Assembly: GCF_025152405.1 (NCBI RefSeq)
Contig: NZ_CP102292.1
Location: forward strand, 2,108,001-2,172,000
Length of the DNA: 64,000 bases
Direction of reading: 5' to 3'
Source: [Ruminococcus] lactaris ATCC 29176
Lineage (GTDB): Bacteria; Bacillota; Clostridia; Lachnospirales; Lachnospiraceae
In this document: positions 45,043-55,070 of the stretch, in pieces
Layout: every line of letters begins with the position of its first letter
Numbering within the stretch: position 1 is the stretch's first letter
Translations under genes and position numbers: made by a program
Notes under the pieces: model-generated
Database searches by the model: none
Told to the model about the DNA's origin: nothing
What the model saw: only the letters and a program-made list of their open reading frames with translations

Positions 45043-45082
45043 AGTCATTTTTTATTGACTTTCACGAAAAATGTGCCATACT
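45043..45082 (+). promoter_or_regulatory. tetR promoter with second operator-like repeat
   Basis: Plus-strand TTGACT (45055-45060), 16-base spacer, CATACT (45077-45082). AGTCA (45043-45047) and TGACT (45056-45060) form an inverted repeat that overlaps the -35 box and resembles the half-sites at 45002-45014. This suggests autoregulation. The tetR start codon lies 340 bases downstream because of the 194-bp element. Confidence 0.5.
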
Positions 45083-45196
45083 AGAAAGAGAAATCAGTAA
45101 AAAATCTGCTTGAATTTCTGCAGAATCTGGTAGTAAAATACTCTGGTGTGCAGGCAGATATTTTAATTTGATAAAATTTATCGTCATGAATTTTTA

Positions 45197-45390
45197 GATG
45201 CCAGGGTCAAAAGGTCTAAGCCCACATGAGCTTGCTCACAGGTGGGTGAAAGACCTTAGGACCCGCCCCGATATGAGCATAAAAGTGGAATGATAATCCC
45301 ACGATATGCGAATATTGAGTAGGATTGTGGGAGTGCGTAGCACGGAGCAATCCGTAGGCATCAAAGTCGGGGGATTTTGACCCCGACATC
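45197..45390 (+). mobile_element. 194-bp structured MITE-like repeat, copy 2
   Basis: The ends GATGCCAGGGTCAAAAG and CTTTTGA-like right end (GATTTTGACCCCGACATC) form related inverted repeats, with an exact 7-bp flanking duplication ATTTTTA on both sides. Stems: GGGTC 45204-45208 with GACCC 45260-45264, AAGGTCT 45211-45217 with AGACCTT 45251-45257, CCCAC 45221-45225 with GTGGG 45242-45246, TGAGC 45227-45231 with GCTCA 45234-45238. Then a GTGG..CCCAC hairpin, a GGATTG/CAATCC stem containing GTGC-GTA-GCAC, and GTCGGGG/CCCCGAC. It lies in the 5' leader of tetR. Confidence 0.85.
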
Positions 45391-45421
45391 ATTTTTATTA
45401 TCATAAAGGAGGCAACTGGAT

Positions 45422-46030
45422 ATGGGAAAAGTAGAAGATAATAAAAAATTGAAAATGAATACACTACTTCAGACAGCATTTGACCTTTTTACAGGAAAAG
45501 GCTTTGCAAAGACAACCGTATCCGACATTGTAAATCAGGCCGGACTGGCAAAGGGAACTTTTTATTTGTATTTTAAAGATAAATATGACTTGCGGGATAA
45601 GCTGATCGCATTTAAAGCCAGCCAGCTTTTTGACGATGCACATAAGGCACTGGATGCTGCCGTTATCCCTGACTTCGAGGAAGAAATTCTTTTTGTAACG
45701 GACTATATCATTGAACGCTTTCAAAATCAGCAGGGACTGATGAAATTTCTTTCCAAGAACCTTTCGTGGGGAGTATTTCAGGATGCGGTCGGAACCGGAT
45801 CGCTGGTTTCCCAGAAGTTTTACAACCACTATCTCGATTCCTTACAGCGGTATCACGTAGAATGTTCTTCTCCAAAACTTTTACTCTTCACCCTGATCGA
45901 ATTTATCAGTTCTACCAGCTATAATTGTATTCTTCATAACGAGCCGGTGTCGATGGAAGAATATATGCCTTATATGCACGCCGCACTCAGGCAGATCTGC
46001 AAAGTATATATTACAGAAACTCCGGTTTAA
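45422..46030 (+). CDS. TetR/AcrR-family transcriptional regulator
   Basis: A 202-residue repressor. The N-terminal helix-turn-helix reads TAFDLFTGKGFAKTTVSDIVNQAGLAKGTFYLYFKDKYDL (about 16-54), followed by an all-helical ligand domain with no strong family signature. AAAGGAGG lies 10 bases before the ATG. It is divergent from the MMPL operon, and palindromes with TGACT half-sites overlap both promoters, so it probably represses the transporter and itself until a ligand binds. Confidence 0.93.
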   Translation: MGKVEDNKKLKMNTLLQTAFDLFTGKGFAKTTVSDIVNQAGLAKGTFYLYFKDKYDLRDKLIAFKASQLFDDAHKALDAAVIPDFEEEILFVTDYIIERFQNQQGLMKFLSKNLSWGVFQDAVGTGSLVSQKFYNHYLDSLQRYHVECSSPKLLLFTLIEFISSTSYNCILHNEPVSMEEYMPYMHAALRQICKVYITETPV

Positions 46031-46071
46031 AAAAAGAATGTTGGGAGCAAAAGCCCTCAACATTCTTTTTT
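46029..46071. terminator. bidirectional terminator between tetR and dapL
   Basis: AAAAGAATGTTGGG and CCTCAACATTCTTTT pair around AGCAAAAGC, with A and T runs on the two sides. It serves the convergent tetR and dapL genes. Confidence 0.88.
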
Positions 46072-46162
46072 CAGTTTTTCTCACGTAGATCATTTCGTTA
46101 AGACATTGCCTGATACGGAGAACCTTTTTACCGATAACCTGAAACAATTTCTGAAACAATTC

Positions 46163-47365
46163 CTAAAATAATTCGTCAAAACGCTTCATTGCCTCGGCTG
46201 TCTTCTCATGCTTTCCAAAGGAAGTCAGTCTGAAATAATTCTTTCCATTCTCACCAAACCCTGCTCCCGGTGTTCCCACGATCTGTGCATTCTCAAGCAG
46301 ATAATCAAAGAACTCCCAGGATTCCATCTCTTTCGGGCATTTAAACCAGATGTATGGAGAATTTACCCCACCTGTAAACCAGATATTTTTCTTCTTCAGA
46401 GTTTCTGCGATCATACGTGCATTCTCTCTATAGTATTCAATATTCTGCTGGCACTCTGCCATGCCCTCTTCTGTGAAGACCCTTGCTGCCGCATACTGAA
46501 TGATATATGGCGTACCGTTAAATTTTGTAGACTGCCTTCTGTTCCACATGTCATGAAGACTTAATGTTGCTCCATTAGAAGCCGTAAACACCAGCTCTGT
46601 CGGAACAACCGTATAGGAGAAACGAGTTCCTGTAAATCCTGCTGTCTTGGACAGAGAGCAAAATTCAATCGCACATTCTTTTGCACCCTCAATAGCATAA
46701 ATACTCCGTGGAAGATCCTGATCGGTAATAAATGCCTCATAGGCAGAGTCATAAAGGATTACCGAATCATTCTTCAGGGCATAATCAACCCATGCTTTCA
46801 ACTGCTCTTTATTGTAGCTTGCTCCGGTCGGATTATTCGGAGAACAAAGATAAATGATATCTGCCTTTACTTTATCATCCGGCATCGGAAGGAAGTCATT
46901 TTCCTCCGTTCCGTTCATATAGATGATCTTCTTTCCATCCATCGTATTTGTATCCACATAAACCGGGTAAACCGGATCAGGGACAAGAACTACATTATCA
47001 TTTGAAAAAAGTTCTGTGATATTTCCTGTATCGCTCTTAGCTCCGTCTGAAATAAAAATTGCTGCAGGATCAACCTCAATGCCATTCCTTGCATAATAAT
47101 CTGCAATCGCCTTGCGTGCAAACTCATATCCCTGCTCTGGGCCATATCCCATAAATGTCTCAGACACCGCCTGGGAATCAACTGCCTCATGAAGTGCCTC
47201 GATCACGCTCTTCGTAAGTGGAAGAGTTACATCGCCGATTCCAAGACGAATGATCTGATCTGCTTTGTCCGGATGCGTTTCCTCATATACTTTTACTCTT
47301 CTGGCAATTTCTGCAAAAAGGTAGCTGTCTTTTACATTCTGATAATTTTCATTTAACTTTGGCAT
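46163..47365 (-). CDS. dapL: LL-diaminopimelate aminotransferase
   Basis: A 400-residue PLP-dependent class I/II aminotransferase that converts tetrahydrodipicolinate directly to LL-diaminopimelate in the lysine and peptidoglycan pathway. Seen are LGIGDVTLPL near residue 43, SDGAKSDTGNI near residue 107, CSPNNPTGA near residue 175, and the PLP lysine in SLSKTAGFTGTRFSY near residue 240. Length and motifs match DapL rather than aspartate aminotransferases. Monocistronic by context: a terminator lies downstream, and 142 bp separate it from the DUF1294 gene. Confidence 0.95.
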   Translation of the reverse strand: MPKLNENYQNVKDSYLFAEIARRVKVYEETHPDKADQIIRLGIGDVTLPLTKSVIEALHEAVDSQAVSETFMGYGPEQGYEFARKAIADYYARNGIEVDPAAIFISDGAKSDTGNITELFSNDNVVLVPDPVYPVYVDTNTMDGKKIIYMNGTEENDFLPMPDDKVKADIIYLCSPNNPTGASYNKEQLKAWVDYALKNDSVILYDSAYEAFITDQDLPRSIYAIEGAKECAIEFCSLSKTAGFTGTRFSYTVVPTELVFTASNGATLSLHDMWNRRQSTKFNGTPYIIQYAAARVFTEEGMAECQQNIEYYRENARMIAETLKKKNIWFTGGVNSPYIWFKCPKEMESWEFFDYLLENAQIVGTPGAGFGENGKNYFRLTSFGKHEKTAEAMKRFDELF

Positions 47366-47506
47366 TTTTCTCTCCCTTTCTTTAACCGACTAAAGTACTC
47401 TGTAAGTAATATTAGCAGAATTTCTCCAATTAGAAAAGAAGCTGACTGCAATTTCTAAAAATCCATTCTCTGGACCGCTTTTTCTGACTATTCTATGTGC
47501 AATTTG

Positions 47507-47773
47507 TCACAATTTCAGAAAAATATATACAAAGAAAATACTTTCCACTACAAAAATAACCGGTACTCCAATCATGAATTTCAGTTTTCTTGTCTTGTGC
47601 CGGAACATCAGCATCCCTGCCAATGCCCCTGTGCAGCCACCGGCAGCCGCCAAAAGCAACAGTGTTCTCTCCGGTATTCTCCACGCACGTCGCTTTGCCT
47701 TCCACTTATCAATTCCGTAGATGATCCAGGTCAACAAATTCACCACGATCAGATAATACATAAGCCATTTCAT
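47507..47773 (-). CDS. DUF1294 family membrane protein
   Basis: An 88-residue membrane protein. It has a first helix (MYYLIVVNLLTWIIYGIDKWKAKR), the conserved IPERTLLLLAAAGGCTGALAGMLMFRHKTRK block and a last helix. The IPE-TL-LLA--GG--GA--GM--FRHKT-K pattern is diagnostic of DUF1294, whose function is unknown. It begins inside the last codons of addA (4-base overlap), with GGAG upstream, so it is translationally coupled to addA. Confidence 0.85.
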   Translation of the reverse strand: MKWLMYYLIVVNLLTWIIYGIDKWKAKRRAWRIPERTLLLLAAAGGCTGALAGMLMFRHKTRKLKFMIGVPVIFVVESIFFVYIFLKL

Positions 47774-50700
47774 AACCTGATCTCCTCTCTTAGCGTAAAT
47801 GAATAGATAATCTTTTCTTTCACCGGTTTTTCAAGAAGCCCCTCCAATGCCTGTGCATAATATTCCAACTGTGCATGATAACGTTCTTTCAACTGCTCTG
47901 CACTCTTCACCTTGTCCGTCTTATAATCCAGTACTACAATCCCGTCTTCCTCTTCAAAGTAAGCATCTATAATTCCCTGAACAAGAATCACTTCCTTTTC
48001 CTGACTTCCTGGCTCACCGGAAAATCCCGGATAGACCTGATCTGCATCCACCCCCAGTACAAAAGGCTGCTCTCTCCATAACTTCCCTTTTCCGGCTGCC
48101 GCTGACATTCTTTTTCCACTGCTGCTTTCCAGGAATAATAAAATATCAGATATGCGGATACAGGCTGCCATCTCCAAAGTCATCTTTTTCTTCTTTTCAA
48201 AATCATGCACTGCATTTTTCAAAGCAGCTTCCGTATATTGCCTGGTAAAATCTAATAATTCCATAAGCTTATGATAAGCAGTTCCTCTGGACGCCCCGGT
48301 CAGGCCTTCTTTTTGATCCTGCATAAATCCCGGTACTAACGGAACAATTTCCGGTTCCTGATACAGTTCCTCGCCACCGTCTTCCTGCATTTCACGCATC
48401 TGTTCTCCTGCGTAAATTCTCTTTTTCAGTTCTGAGACTGTAAATTTCAATTTCATCTGCTCTTCCTGTAAATAAGGATAAGTATAATTCATCTGTTCTG
48501 ACAGAAGCTCTTTCCATTCCGGCATATACGACTTTTCTGTATCCCAGTGTTCCAGCACTTCTCTCGCCAGTACTTCTGCCTGACCTGCTGTTGCTGCCCC
48601 ATAGGATAATTCTTCTCTTGTAACAAGCCGCACCTGTATCCATTTTTCTGCCTTTTTCCAATCTCTCATCAGTGCCGGTAAGATCCAGTCAAAGCAGGTC
48701 TTTGCCCCTTCCATCTGATACAGTGCAAGCGAATCTTTTTCATCTGCTTTCCAGCTATTCTGCTTTTCTTCTCTTTTTATTATATCTTCCATCATTTCCA
48801 ATGCCAGAAGTTCTTCTTCCCCAAGCTTCGCTGTACCGGTCAGGATCATCTTCTCTTTTGCCCTGGTCATGCCAACATAAAGAACTCTCAGTTCTTCCGA
48901 AAGATTCTCCAGCTTTGTTTTTTCCTGTATCATTCTTTTCAGAAAAGTTGGATTTTTCGTTCTCTGTTCCAGATCAACTGCATCAATTCCAATTCCCCAG
49001 TCCGGATGGATCACAATACTTCCCCTCTGATCCTGCATATTAAAACTTTTTCCCATTCCCGCTACAAATACAATTGGAAATTCCAGTCCTTTACTTTTAT
49101 GGATACTCATCAGGCGTACCGTATCTGCCTGTTCATCCATAATTCCGGCTTCTCCATAATCAACATTATATTTTTTCAACTGCTCAATATATCTGACAAA
49201 ATTAAAAAGTCCTTTATAACTTGTCCCCTCAAATGCACACGCCTTTTCAATCAGCATCTCCACATTTGCAATCCGCTGCTCTCCTCCCGGCATCGCAGCA
49301 ATAAAAGTCCGGTATCCTGTCTCTTCAAGGATCTTTGCCAGCAGATCATGGATCGGAGTATAGGAAAGTATGCTTCTGAAGTATCTGACCTGCCTCGTAA
49401 ACTCTGCCAGCTTTTCTCTGACCGCTTCTGAAATCTCTCCGCTGCGGTTTTCCGCTTCTGCATCTGATTTTTTCTTTTCTTTCTTTTCTTTTTCTCCGGT
49501 TTCTCCACTCCCGTCTGCTCCGGTTTCTTCCGTTTTTTCTTCCCCACACAGCCAGACAGACTCGTAAAATGGCAGATTCGGATATGCCAGCCGGATCTGT
49601 GCCAGTTCTTCCGCATCCAGCCCGACAAATGGTGAAGTCAACACTGCTGTCAGTGGAAGATCCTGCCTCGCATTATCCAGAATCCGCAGATAGTCTAAAA
49701 GGACGCTGATCTCATACGTTTCAAAATACCCCTCTCTGCTCACTGAATATGCCGGGATTCCTTCTTCTGCCAGCACTGCTGAAAAACTCTCTGCCCATCC
49801 CTGGATACTCCGCGTTAAGATTACAATATCCTTATACTGTATCTTTCGAAAAGAATCACTGCCTTTATCATAAATATATCCCGATCCCATCATTTCCCTG
49901 ATCCTTCGTGCGATCATTCTTGCCTCAGCCTCTTTGGCATCTCTTGCCTTCATATCCTGCTGATTAAAGATCAGAACTTCTGTCTTATCCGTAAAGACGG
50001 CATCTTCCGGTATCGGTGGAAACTCTGCTCCCGCATACAGAGCCGCATTTTCATCATATTCGATCCCTCCAAATTCCCGGAACATCAGCTTTTCAAAAAG
50101 ATAGTTTGTACTGTCCAGTACTTCCTTCCTGCTTCGGAAATTTTTATGAAGATCAATTCTCTGACAGGGACTGCTTTCCACACTGTAAGTATCATACTTC
50201 TCCATAAAAAGTTCCGGTCTTGAGAGACGGAATCTGTATATGCTCTGCTTTACATCCCCTACCATGAACATATTATTTCTGCCTTTACTCATCCCTGACA
50301 CACTCGTCAGGATCGTTTCCTGCACCAGATTACTGTCCTGATACTCATCCACCATCACTTCGGCAAACCGCTCCTGATATTCTTCAGCAACCGCAGATGG
50401 CACGATTTTCCCCTCTGTATTTCTCGTCAGGATTGCCAGTGCAAACTGCTCCATATCACTGAAATCAATCATATTTCTCCGCCGCTTTTTTTCATCAAAC
50501 CGGTCAGCAAACTCCTGTACCAGTCCGGTCAGCGTCCTCATTGCCTGAGCGGAATCCTGCATATCTGCAACCCATTCATCTGCCGTTGCATAGAAATAAG
50601 ATTTCTGAATCCCATCAATCAGAGCTTTCAACTGCTTCCGGACAGCCTGGACGGATTTCCGCAGCTCCGCATCGACAGTCTCATCTTTTTTACCCGAAAG

Positions 50701-51540
50701 CTTTTTCCAGTTGAAATCCATCAGAACCTCACTCATTTTCTCATAAGAGTCTGCCCTTTCCAGCTTTTTCAGTTCTTTTTCATCTGATTCCAATGCCTCT
50801 GCATACATATACGGACCTGCCGGGAGCTGACAGATTTCCATCGCCTGTCTGACCAGTCCATACAGATCGCCCAGTTGCTGTCTGACACGTTCTTCCACTG
50901 TATGCACCATTCTTGAATCTTCCAAATGCTCTCTGTCAATTTCATAATCTTCTGCACAGGAGATCAGCCACTGACGTGGATCAGGATAACTTCTTGAGTA
51001 TTCATACAACTGAAGAATCAGTTCCTCAATCTTTTTATCCGTTCTGCCTGTTCCATATTTTTCCACAAATTCCCGGAACTCTTCCTCATCTTTTGCATAA
51101 TGTTCTTCCAGCATTTCATCCAGTACATCCTGTTTAAGCAGACGTAGCTCCCCTTCTTCTCCCACACGGAATGACGGATCGATTCCGATCACATGGAAAT
51201 GATCCCGGATTACCGACAGACAGAATTTATGCACCGTAGTGATCATCGCACTATGTATTAACGATGCCTGCTGCTCTAGATTCAGATTTCCCGGAAATTC
51301 TTCCAGTTTTTTTTCAATCGCTGCCGCGATCCTTTCTTTCATTTCGGCTGCCGCTGCCTCTGTATATGTGACAACAAGCAGCTTATCCACATCCACAGGA
51401 TTCTTTTCATCCGTGATCCTTGAGATGATCCTCTCAACGAGTACTGCTGTCTTTCCTGAACCGGCAGCAGCCGAAACCAGAATATTTCTGTCACGCAGAT
51501 CAATAACCTGCCGCTGTTCTTTTGTCCATTTCACTGCCAT
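47770..51540 (-). CDS. addA: ATP-dependent helicase/nuclease subunit A
   Basis: A 1256-residue UvrD-like helicase-nuclease that with AddB resects double-strand breaks for RecA, pausing at Chi. Features are the Walker A SAAAGSGKTAVLVERI near residue 22, motif II VMVDEYQDSN near residue 400, QRIDLHKNFRS near residue 455, and helicase motifs toward RLMSIHKSKGLEFPIVF and RVLYVGMTRAKEKM. The C-terminal nuclease has GTAYHKLMELLDF and VLDYKTDKV. Length is typical. A lysine- and glutamate-rich insertion (EKKEKKKSDAEAENRSGE) lies near residue 690. The start is preceded by AAGGAG about 12 bases away. Confidence 0.96.
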   Translation of the reverse strand: MAVKWTKEQRQVIDLRDRNILVSAAAGSGKTAVLVERIISRITDEKNPVDVDKLLVVTYTEAAAAEMKERIAAAIEKKLEEFPGNLNLEQQASLIHSAMITTVHKFCLSVIRDHFHVIGIDPSFRVGEEGELRLLKQDVLDEMLEEHYAKDEEEFREFVEKYGTGRTDKKIEELILQLYEYSRSYPDPRQWLISCAEDYEIDREHLEDSRMVHTVEERVRQQLGDLYGLVRQAMEICQLPAGPYMYAEALESDEKELKKLERADSYEKMSEVLMDFNWKKLSGKKDETVDAELRKSVQAVRKQLKALIDGIQKSYFYATADEWVADMQDSAQAMRTLTGLVQEFADRFDEKKRRRNMIDFSDMEQFALAILTRNTEGKIVPSAVAEEYQERFAEVMVDEYQDSNLVQETILTSVSGMSKGRNNMFMVGDVKQSIYRFRLSRPELFMEKYDTYSVESSPCQRIDLHKNFRSRKEVLDSTNYLFEKLMFREFGGIEYDENAALYAGAEFPPIPEDAVFTDKTEVLIFNQQDMKARDAKEAEARMIARRIREMMGSGYIYDKGSDSFRKIQYKDIVILTRSIQGWAESFSAVLAEEGIPAYSVSREGYFETYEISVLLDYLRILDNARQDLPLTAVLTSPFVGLDAEELAQIRLAYPNLPFYESVWLCGEEKTEETGADGSGETGEKEKKEKKKSDAEAENRSGEISEAVREKLAEFTRQVRYFRSILSYTPIHDLLAKILEETGYRTFIAAMPGGEQRIANVEMLIEKACAFEGTSYKGLFNFVRYIEQLKKYNVDYGEAGIMDEQADTVRLMSIHKSKGLEFPIVFVAGMGKSFNMQDQRGSIVIHPDWGIGIDAVDLEQRTKNPTFLKRMIQEKTKLENLSEELRVLYVGMTRAKEKMILTGTAKLGEEELLALEMMEDIIKREEKQNSWKADEKDSLALYQMEGAKTCFDWILPALMRDWKKAEKWIQVRLVTREELSYGAATAGQAEVLAREVLEHWDTEKSYMPEWKELLSEQMNYTYPYLQEEQMKLKFTVSELKKRIYAGEQMREMQEDGGEELYQEPEIVPLVPGFMQDQKEGLTGASRGTAYHKLMELLDFTRQYTEAALKNAVHDFEKKKKMTLEMAACIRISDILLFLESSSGKRMSAAAGKGKLWREQPFVLGVDADQVYPGFSGEPGSQEKEVILVQGIIDAYFEEEDGIVVLDYKTDKVKSAEQLKERYHAQLEYYAQALEGLLEKPVKEKIIYSFTLREEIRL

Positions 51541-51565
51541 ACTGCCTATGTCTCCTTCTCTATTT

Positions 51566-51665
51566 CCGGCTTTTTTACTCCCGACTTTTCTTTATCCCTG
51601 GCTTTTCTTTATCCCTGGCTTTTCTTTATTTCTGACTTTTCTTTATTCCCAGCTTTTCCTTCATA
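51566..51665 (-). repeat. 17-bp tandem repeat at the addB-addA junction
   Basis: At least four good units (51581-51597, 51598-51614, 51615-51631, 51632-51648) share CTGGCTTTTCTTTATCC with one to three changes; partial units lie on either side. On the coding strand the unit reads about GGGATAAAGAAAAGCCA. The array starts inside the last codons of addB, supplies its stop codon and fills most of the space before addA. Because 17 is not a multiple of three, copy-number change inside the coding part would alter the AddB tail. Confidence 0.88.
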
Positions 51666-54600
51666 CATTCGACTGCTTCTTCCAGTGAATATTTCTGCAA
51701 CTGACGGTATTCACACCCTTCAATCCGCTGGTCAAATCCGCAGATATCTTTGCAGGCACAGAAATCACATCCTGTATCCTCACCAAGCAGATACGGCAAT
51801 GCACTTACCTCTCCCTCATACATCTCCGCTTTCAGTTCCTTTTGCTTCGACCTGGTATAAGCAAGTACCGTCTCAAACTTCTCCTGTGGAAGAGCTTTTG
51901 ATGCACTCCCAAGTAATCCATTCTGATTCCTGCGGAGCGGATAATATAACGAACTTCCTGTCAGATTCGCCTCCAGATGTTCAATTACTTCCTCTTCACC
52001 ATTCACAAGCCCATCCAGTTTCAGTTCTTTTAAAATACTTTCTTCCGTCTTCTCGTCTGTCTTTTCTCTTGCCACGATCGGATCCTGTATCCTGTAATAA
52101 AAAATTCCTGCAGGAACTATCTCCTTTCCCGGATATCTCTTTCCCTCTGCTTCCAATGCTGCATTCAGATACACCGGCAACTGAAGCTGAAGACCATGAT
52201 AGAAAGAAGTAATATCAAAGACCTTTCTTCCCGTCTTATAATCTGTCACCTTGACATAAACCCGGTTCTCATCTTCGCACGTATCAATCCTGTCGATCTT
52301 ACCACTTCCGAATTTAAATTCGTATCCTGCCGGTTTAAAATCTCCCTGCTCCATCTGTCGGGTCAATGCCCATACAGACCGGCGGATCAGACGCTTGATC
52401 CGATAGATCATATATTCATTTCTTGCACTTGAAAACAGGACTGTATTTCCATAATCCAGAACGCTGCTTTCCACACTTTCATCTATCAGCTCTGTCCTGC
52501 GTTCCTCCGGCATTGTTACCCAGTCCAGTTTCTCTTCCTCTGCTTTTCTTGCAAAACGTTCTAATGCCTGATGTGCAATATTTCCCAGATCCATCGCCTC
52601 AAATCCGTAGGTTTCCCGGTCAGAAAGCCGTAAACCATAACTCAGGAAATGAGCATAGGCACAGGAAGCAAACTTTTCCAGCCTCGTCACACTCACGCGT
52701 TCAGGATCAAGATACAGCTTTTCAGCCATCTGACTTCCCAGCATACCGGCTTCTTTTTTATAAAATCCTGCTCTCAACAGCTTTTCAACCACGGATCTGC
52801 TTTTTTCATCGCCTGCAAACCATGTATAAAGTTCTTTCCATTGTGCATCCAGTCCCTGTTCTTTTTCTCTCAGCCCTTCCGCCAGTCTGAGAATCCCGGT
52901 CCTTCTTGTCATCTCACACTGCTGCCATGACTTTTCTTCCTCATCCACCGGTTTTAAATCCGGGAACAACCGCATCAACTCCTGGATCAGATACGACGGT
53001 CGGAGAGATTTTCCCTCTCCTGACGCTTTTGCCCAGGATAAAAAGAGAAATTTTGTCGGCTTGGTAAGATTTAAATACAAATAAAATTTCTGAATATAAA
53101 TCTTTTCTTTTGCTCCCGGAGAAAGTGAGATTTCTTTCTTCTGAAACTGCTCCCGGTCACATTCAGACAACAATCCGCCCACTCCTGTATTTCCCGGTAA
53201 AAGTGTATCATTTGCCCCTACAAAGAATAAAGCTTTGATATTCTTGATCCTTGTACGTTCTACATCTCCGATCATAACCTGATCAAGACTTGGCGGAATG
53301 ACTCCTACCTTCGCCTCTTCCAGTCCTGCATCCAGTAATTCACAGTAATCTTTCAGAGCGATTTCTTCTTCACCCAGCAGACTTACAAATTTATCAAATA
53401 ATTCCATAACGATCCTGTATACCTGTGCATACTCTTTCGCCAGTGCCAGTTCTCCCCGGTCCTGAAATTTTTTCTCCAACTGTGTAATTTTCTGTTGCAG
53501 CTTTTCCTGAACAAGATATTCATATACTGCCTGCGTCACATCTCTGACAGTCTTTTTCTTCTGCTTCAGAACCTGTATCAGTCCCATCGTCTTTTCTACA
53601 AAGATCACTCTCAGATGATTCAGTTCTTCCAGTTCTTTTTCTCCGGTTGACGGAGTTCTTCTGACCCACGCCTGCTGCCATTTTTTATACCCTTTAATAT
53701 CCAGTGCCAGACAATAATTTTCCAATCGGTCAATCTCTTCATCCGTAAAACCGCACAATCCGGTCCTCAAATGCCTGAATACACTTTCGTAGGTAAAATT
53801 CTGTTCTGCCATCGCCAGCAGGCTCCGCAGATATTCTACAAATGAATTGAGCAAAATACTTTTTTTATGATCCATAAAAACCGGAATTTCAAATAATTCA
53901 CACGCTTTCTCCAATGCATCCGCATACAGGTTCAGATCCGCAGCTATAACCGCAATATCCCGATATCTGTAGTCTTTTTCACGCACCAGCTTTCGGATTG
54001 ATTCTGCCACATACCTGGCTTCTTCTCTCGGATTTTTCGTCTCATGAAGCGAAATTGCTCCGCTGCAGGTTTCCGATTCTTCTTTTTTCTTTTTATACTG
54101 TCTCCTTGAATAACGGAAAAGTTCCGATTCTAAAAATGCCATCTCAGGATTTTCTCTGAACCGGTATGGCACTTTTTCATACAGGCAGACCGATTCTTCA
54201 ACCTCTGCCCCTGCATCCTGTGCAGTCTTTACAAGAGATGTAACCATCTGCTTGCTCAACGCAAAAAGCTGGTAAGGATGCCGATAAATAAAAGGATCTT
54301 CCCTGCGGTCAATTTCAACCGTAACTATCACCTTTTCACTGACTTTTAAAAGTTCTGAGATCAGCCGGATCTGAACCGGAGTAAATCCCGTAAATCCATC
54401 CAGTGCGATCACGCTCCCCTTAAGAAGTTCTGAGTCACATACCGCTCTCGCCAGTACATCCAACATCTCTTCTTTGGTAATATAACGATCCCGCAGATAC
54501 TCTTCAAATCCTTCATATACTTTACGGATATCCTGCAATTTATAATAAAGATAACTTTCCTGACTGAGTCCCTCCATAAAGTCATCCAGCTTGTCAAAAT

Positions 54601-55003
54601 CAACACCATACTGTACAAATTCTGAGATAACAGACTTTACTTCACTAATATATCCCTGCTTTTTCAGATTTCCTTTCAATACTTTCAGGTCATCCTCGAG
54701 CTTCCCCGCAATCCTCCGGATCACAAGATTCTTCCCCTCATCATCAAGAACCGGCTGTTCTTCCCTGCCGACTTCTTCAAATACGCGATATGCCAGTCTC
54801 ATAAAGCTTAATGCATCAATATTCATGATGCCGCCTCTCGGATGTGCCGCACATAAATCTCTCTGCGTCTGCATGGTAAACTGCTCCGGTACAAGAACCA
54901 GATAATTCTTTTCCGGGTGTTCCATTGATTCATTCACGATCTGCTGATAAAGATAATGAGATTTTCCACTTCCTGAATTTCCCAAAATAAACTGTAGTGA
55001 CAT
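51626..55003 (-). CDS. addB: ATP-dependent helicase/nuclease subunit B
   Basis: An 1125-residue partner of AddA. The N-terminal helicase-like domain has Walker A LGNSGSGKSHYLYQ, and the C-terminal nuclease has VTDYKTGRKVFD near residue 875. The four-cysteine iron-sulfur site is formed by an upstream Cys (FASCAYAHFL) and the C-terminal CDFCACKDICGF with a further Cys in IEGC. It precedes addA by about 85 bp. The C-terminus runs into the 17-bp tandem array, and its last residues GIKKSQK are encoded by one unit. Confidence 0.96.
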   Translation of the reverse strand: MSLQFILGNSGSGKSHYLYQQIVNESMEHPEKNYLVLVPEQFTMQTQRDLCAAHPRGGIMNIDALSFMRLAYRVFEEVGREEQPVLDDEGKNLVIRRIAGKLEDDLKVLKGNLKKQGYISEVKSVISEFVQYGVDFDKLDDFMEGLSQESYLYYKLQDIRKVYEGFEEYLRDRYITKEEMLDVLARAVCDSELLKGSVIALDGFTGFTPVQIRLISELLKVSEKVIVTVEIDRREDPFIYRHPYQLFALSKQMVTSLVKTAQDAGAEVEESVCLYEKVPYRFRENPEMAFLESELFRYSRRQYKKKKEESETCSGAISLHETKNPREEARYVAESIRKLVREKDYRYRDIAVIAADLNLYADALEKACELFEIPVFMDHKKSILLNSFVEYLRSLLAMAEQNFTYESVFRHLRTGLCGFTDEEIDRLENYCLALDIKGYKKWQQAWVRRTPSTGEKELEELNHLRVIFVEKTMGLIQVLKQKKKTVRDVTQAVYEYLVQEKLQQKITQLEKKFQDRGELALAKEYAQVYRIVMELFDKFVSLLGEEEIALKDYCELLDAGLEEAKVGVIPPSLDQVMIGDVERTRIKNIKALFFVGANDTLLPGNTGVGGLLSECDREQFQKKEISLSPGAKEKIYIQKFYLYLNLTKPTKFLFLSWAKASGEGKSLRPSYLIQELMRLFPDLKPVDEEEKSWQQCEMTRRTGILRLAEGLREKEQGLDAQWKELYTWFAGDEKSRSVVEKLLRAGFYKKEAGMLGSQMAEKLYLDPERVSVTRLEKFASCAYAHFLSYGLRLSDRETYGFEAMDLGNIAHQALERFARKAEEEKLDWVTMPEERRTELIDESVESSVLDYGNTVLFSSARNEYMIYRIKRLIRRSVWALTRQMEQGDFKPAGYEFKFGSGKIDRIDTCEDENRVYVKVTDYKTGRKVFDITSFYHGLQLQLPVYLNAALEAEGKRYPGKEIVPAGIFYYRIQDPIVAREKTDEKTEESILKELKLDGLVNGEEEVIEHLEANLTGSSLYYPLRRNQNGLLGSASKALPQEKFETVLAYTRSKQKELKAEMYEGEVSALPYLLGEDTGCDFCACKDICGFDQRIEGCEYRQLQKYSLEEAVECMKEKLGIKKSQK

Positions 55004-55070
55004 TCATTTCCTCCAAATGCTATGGTATACAGAGCATCTGCCACCGGCAGTTTCTTCTGCATACTTTGGT

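Noticed and set aside
51566-51665. CRISPR array
   Set aside because: Units are contiguous 17-bp direct repeats with no spacers, and no cas genes are present in the window.
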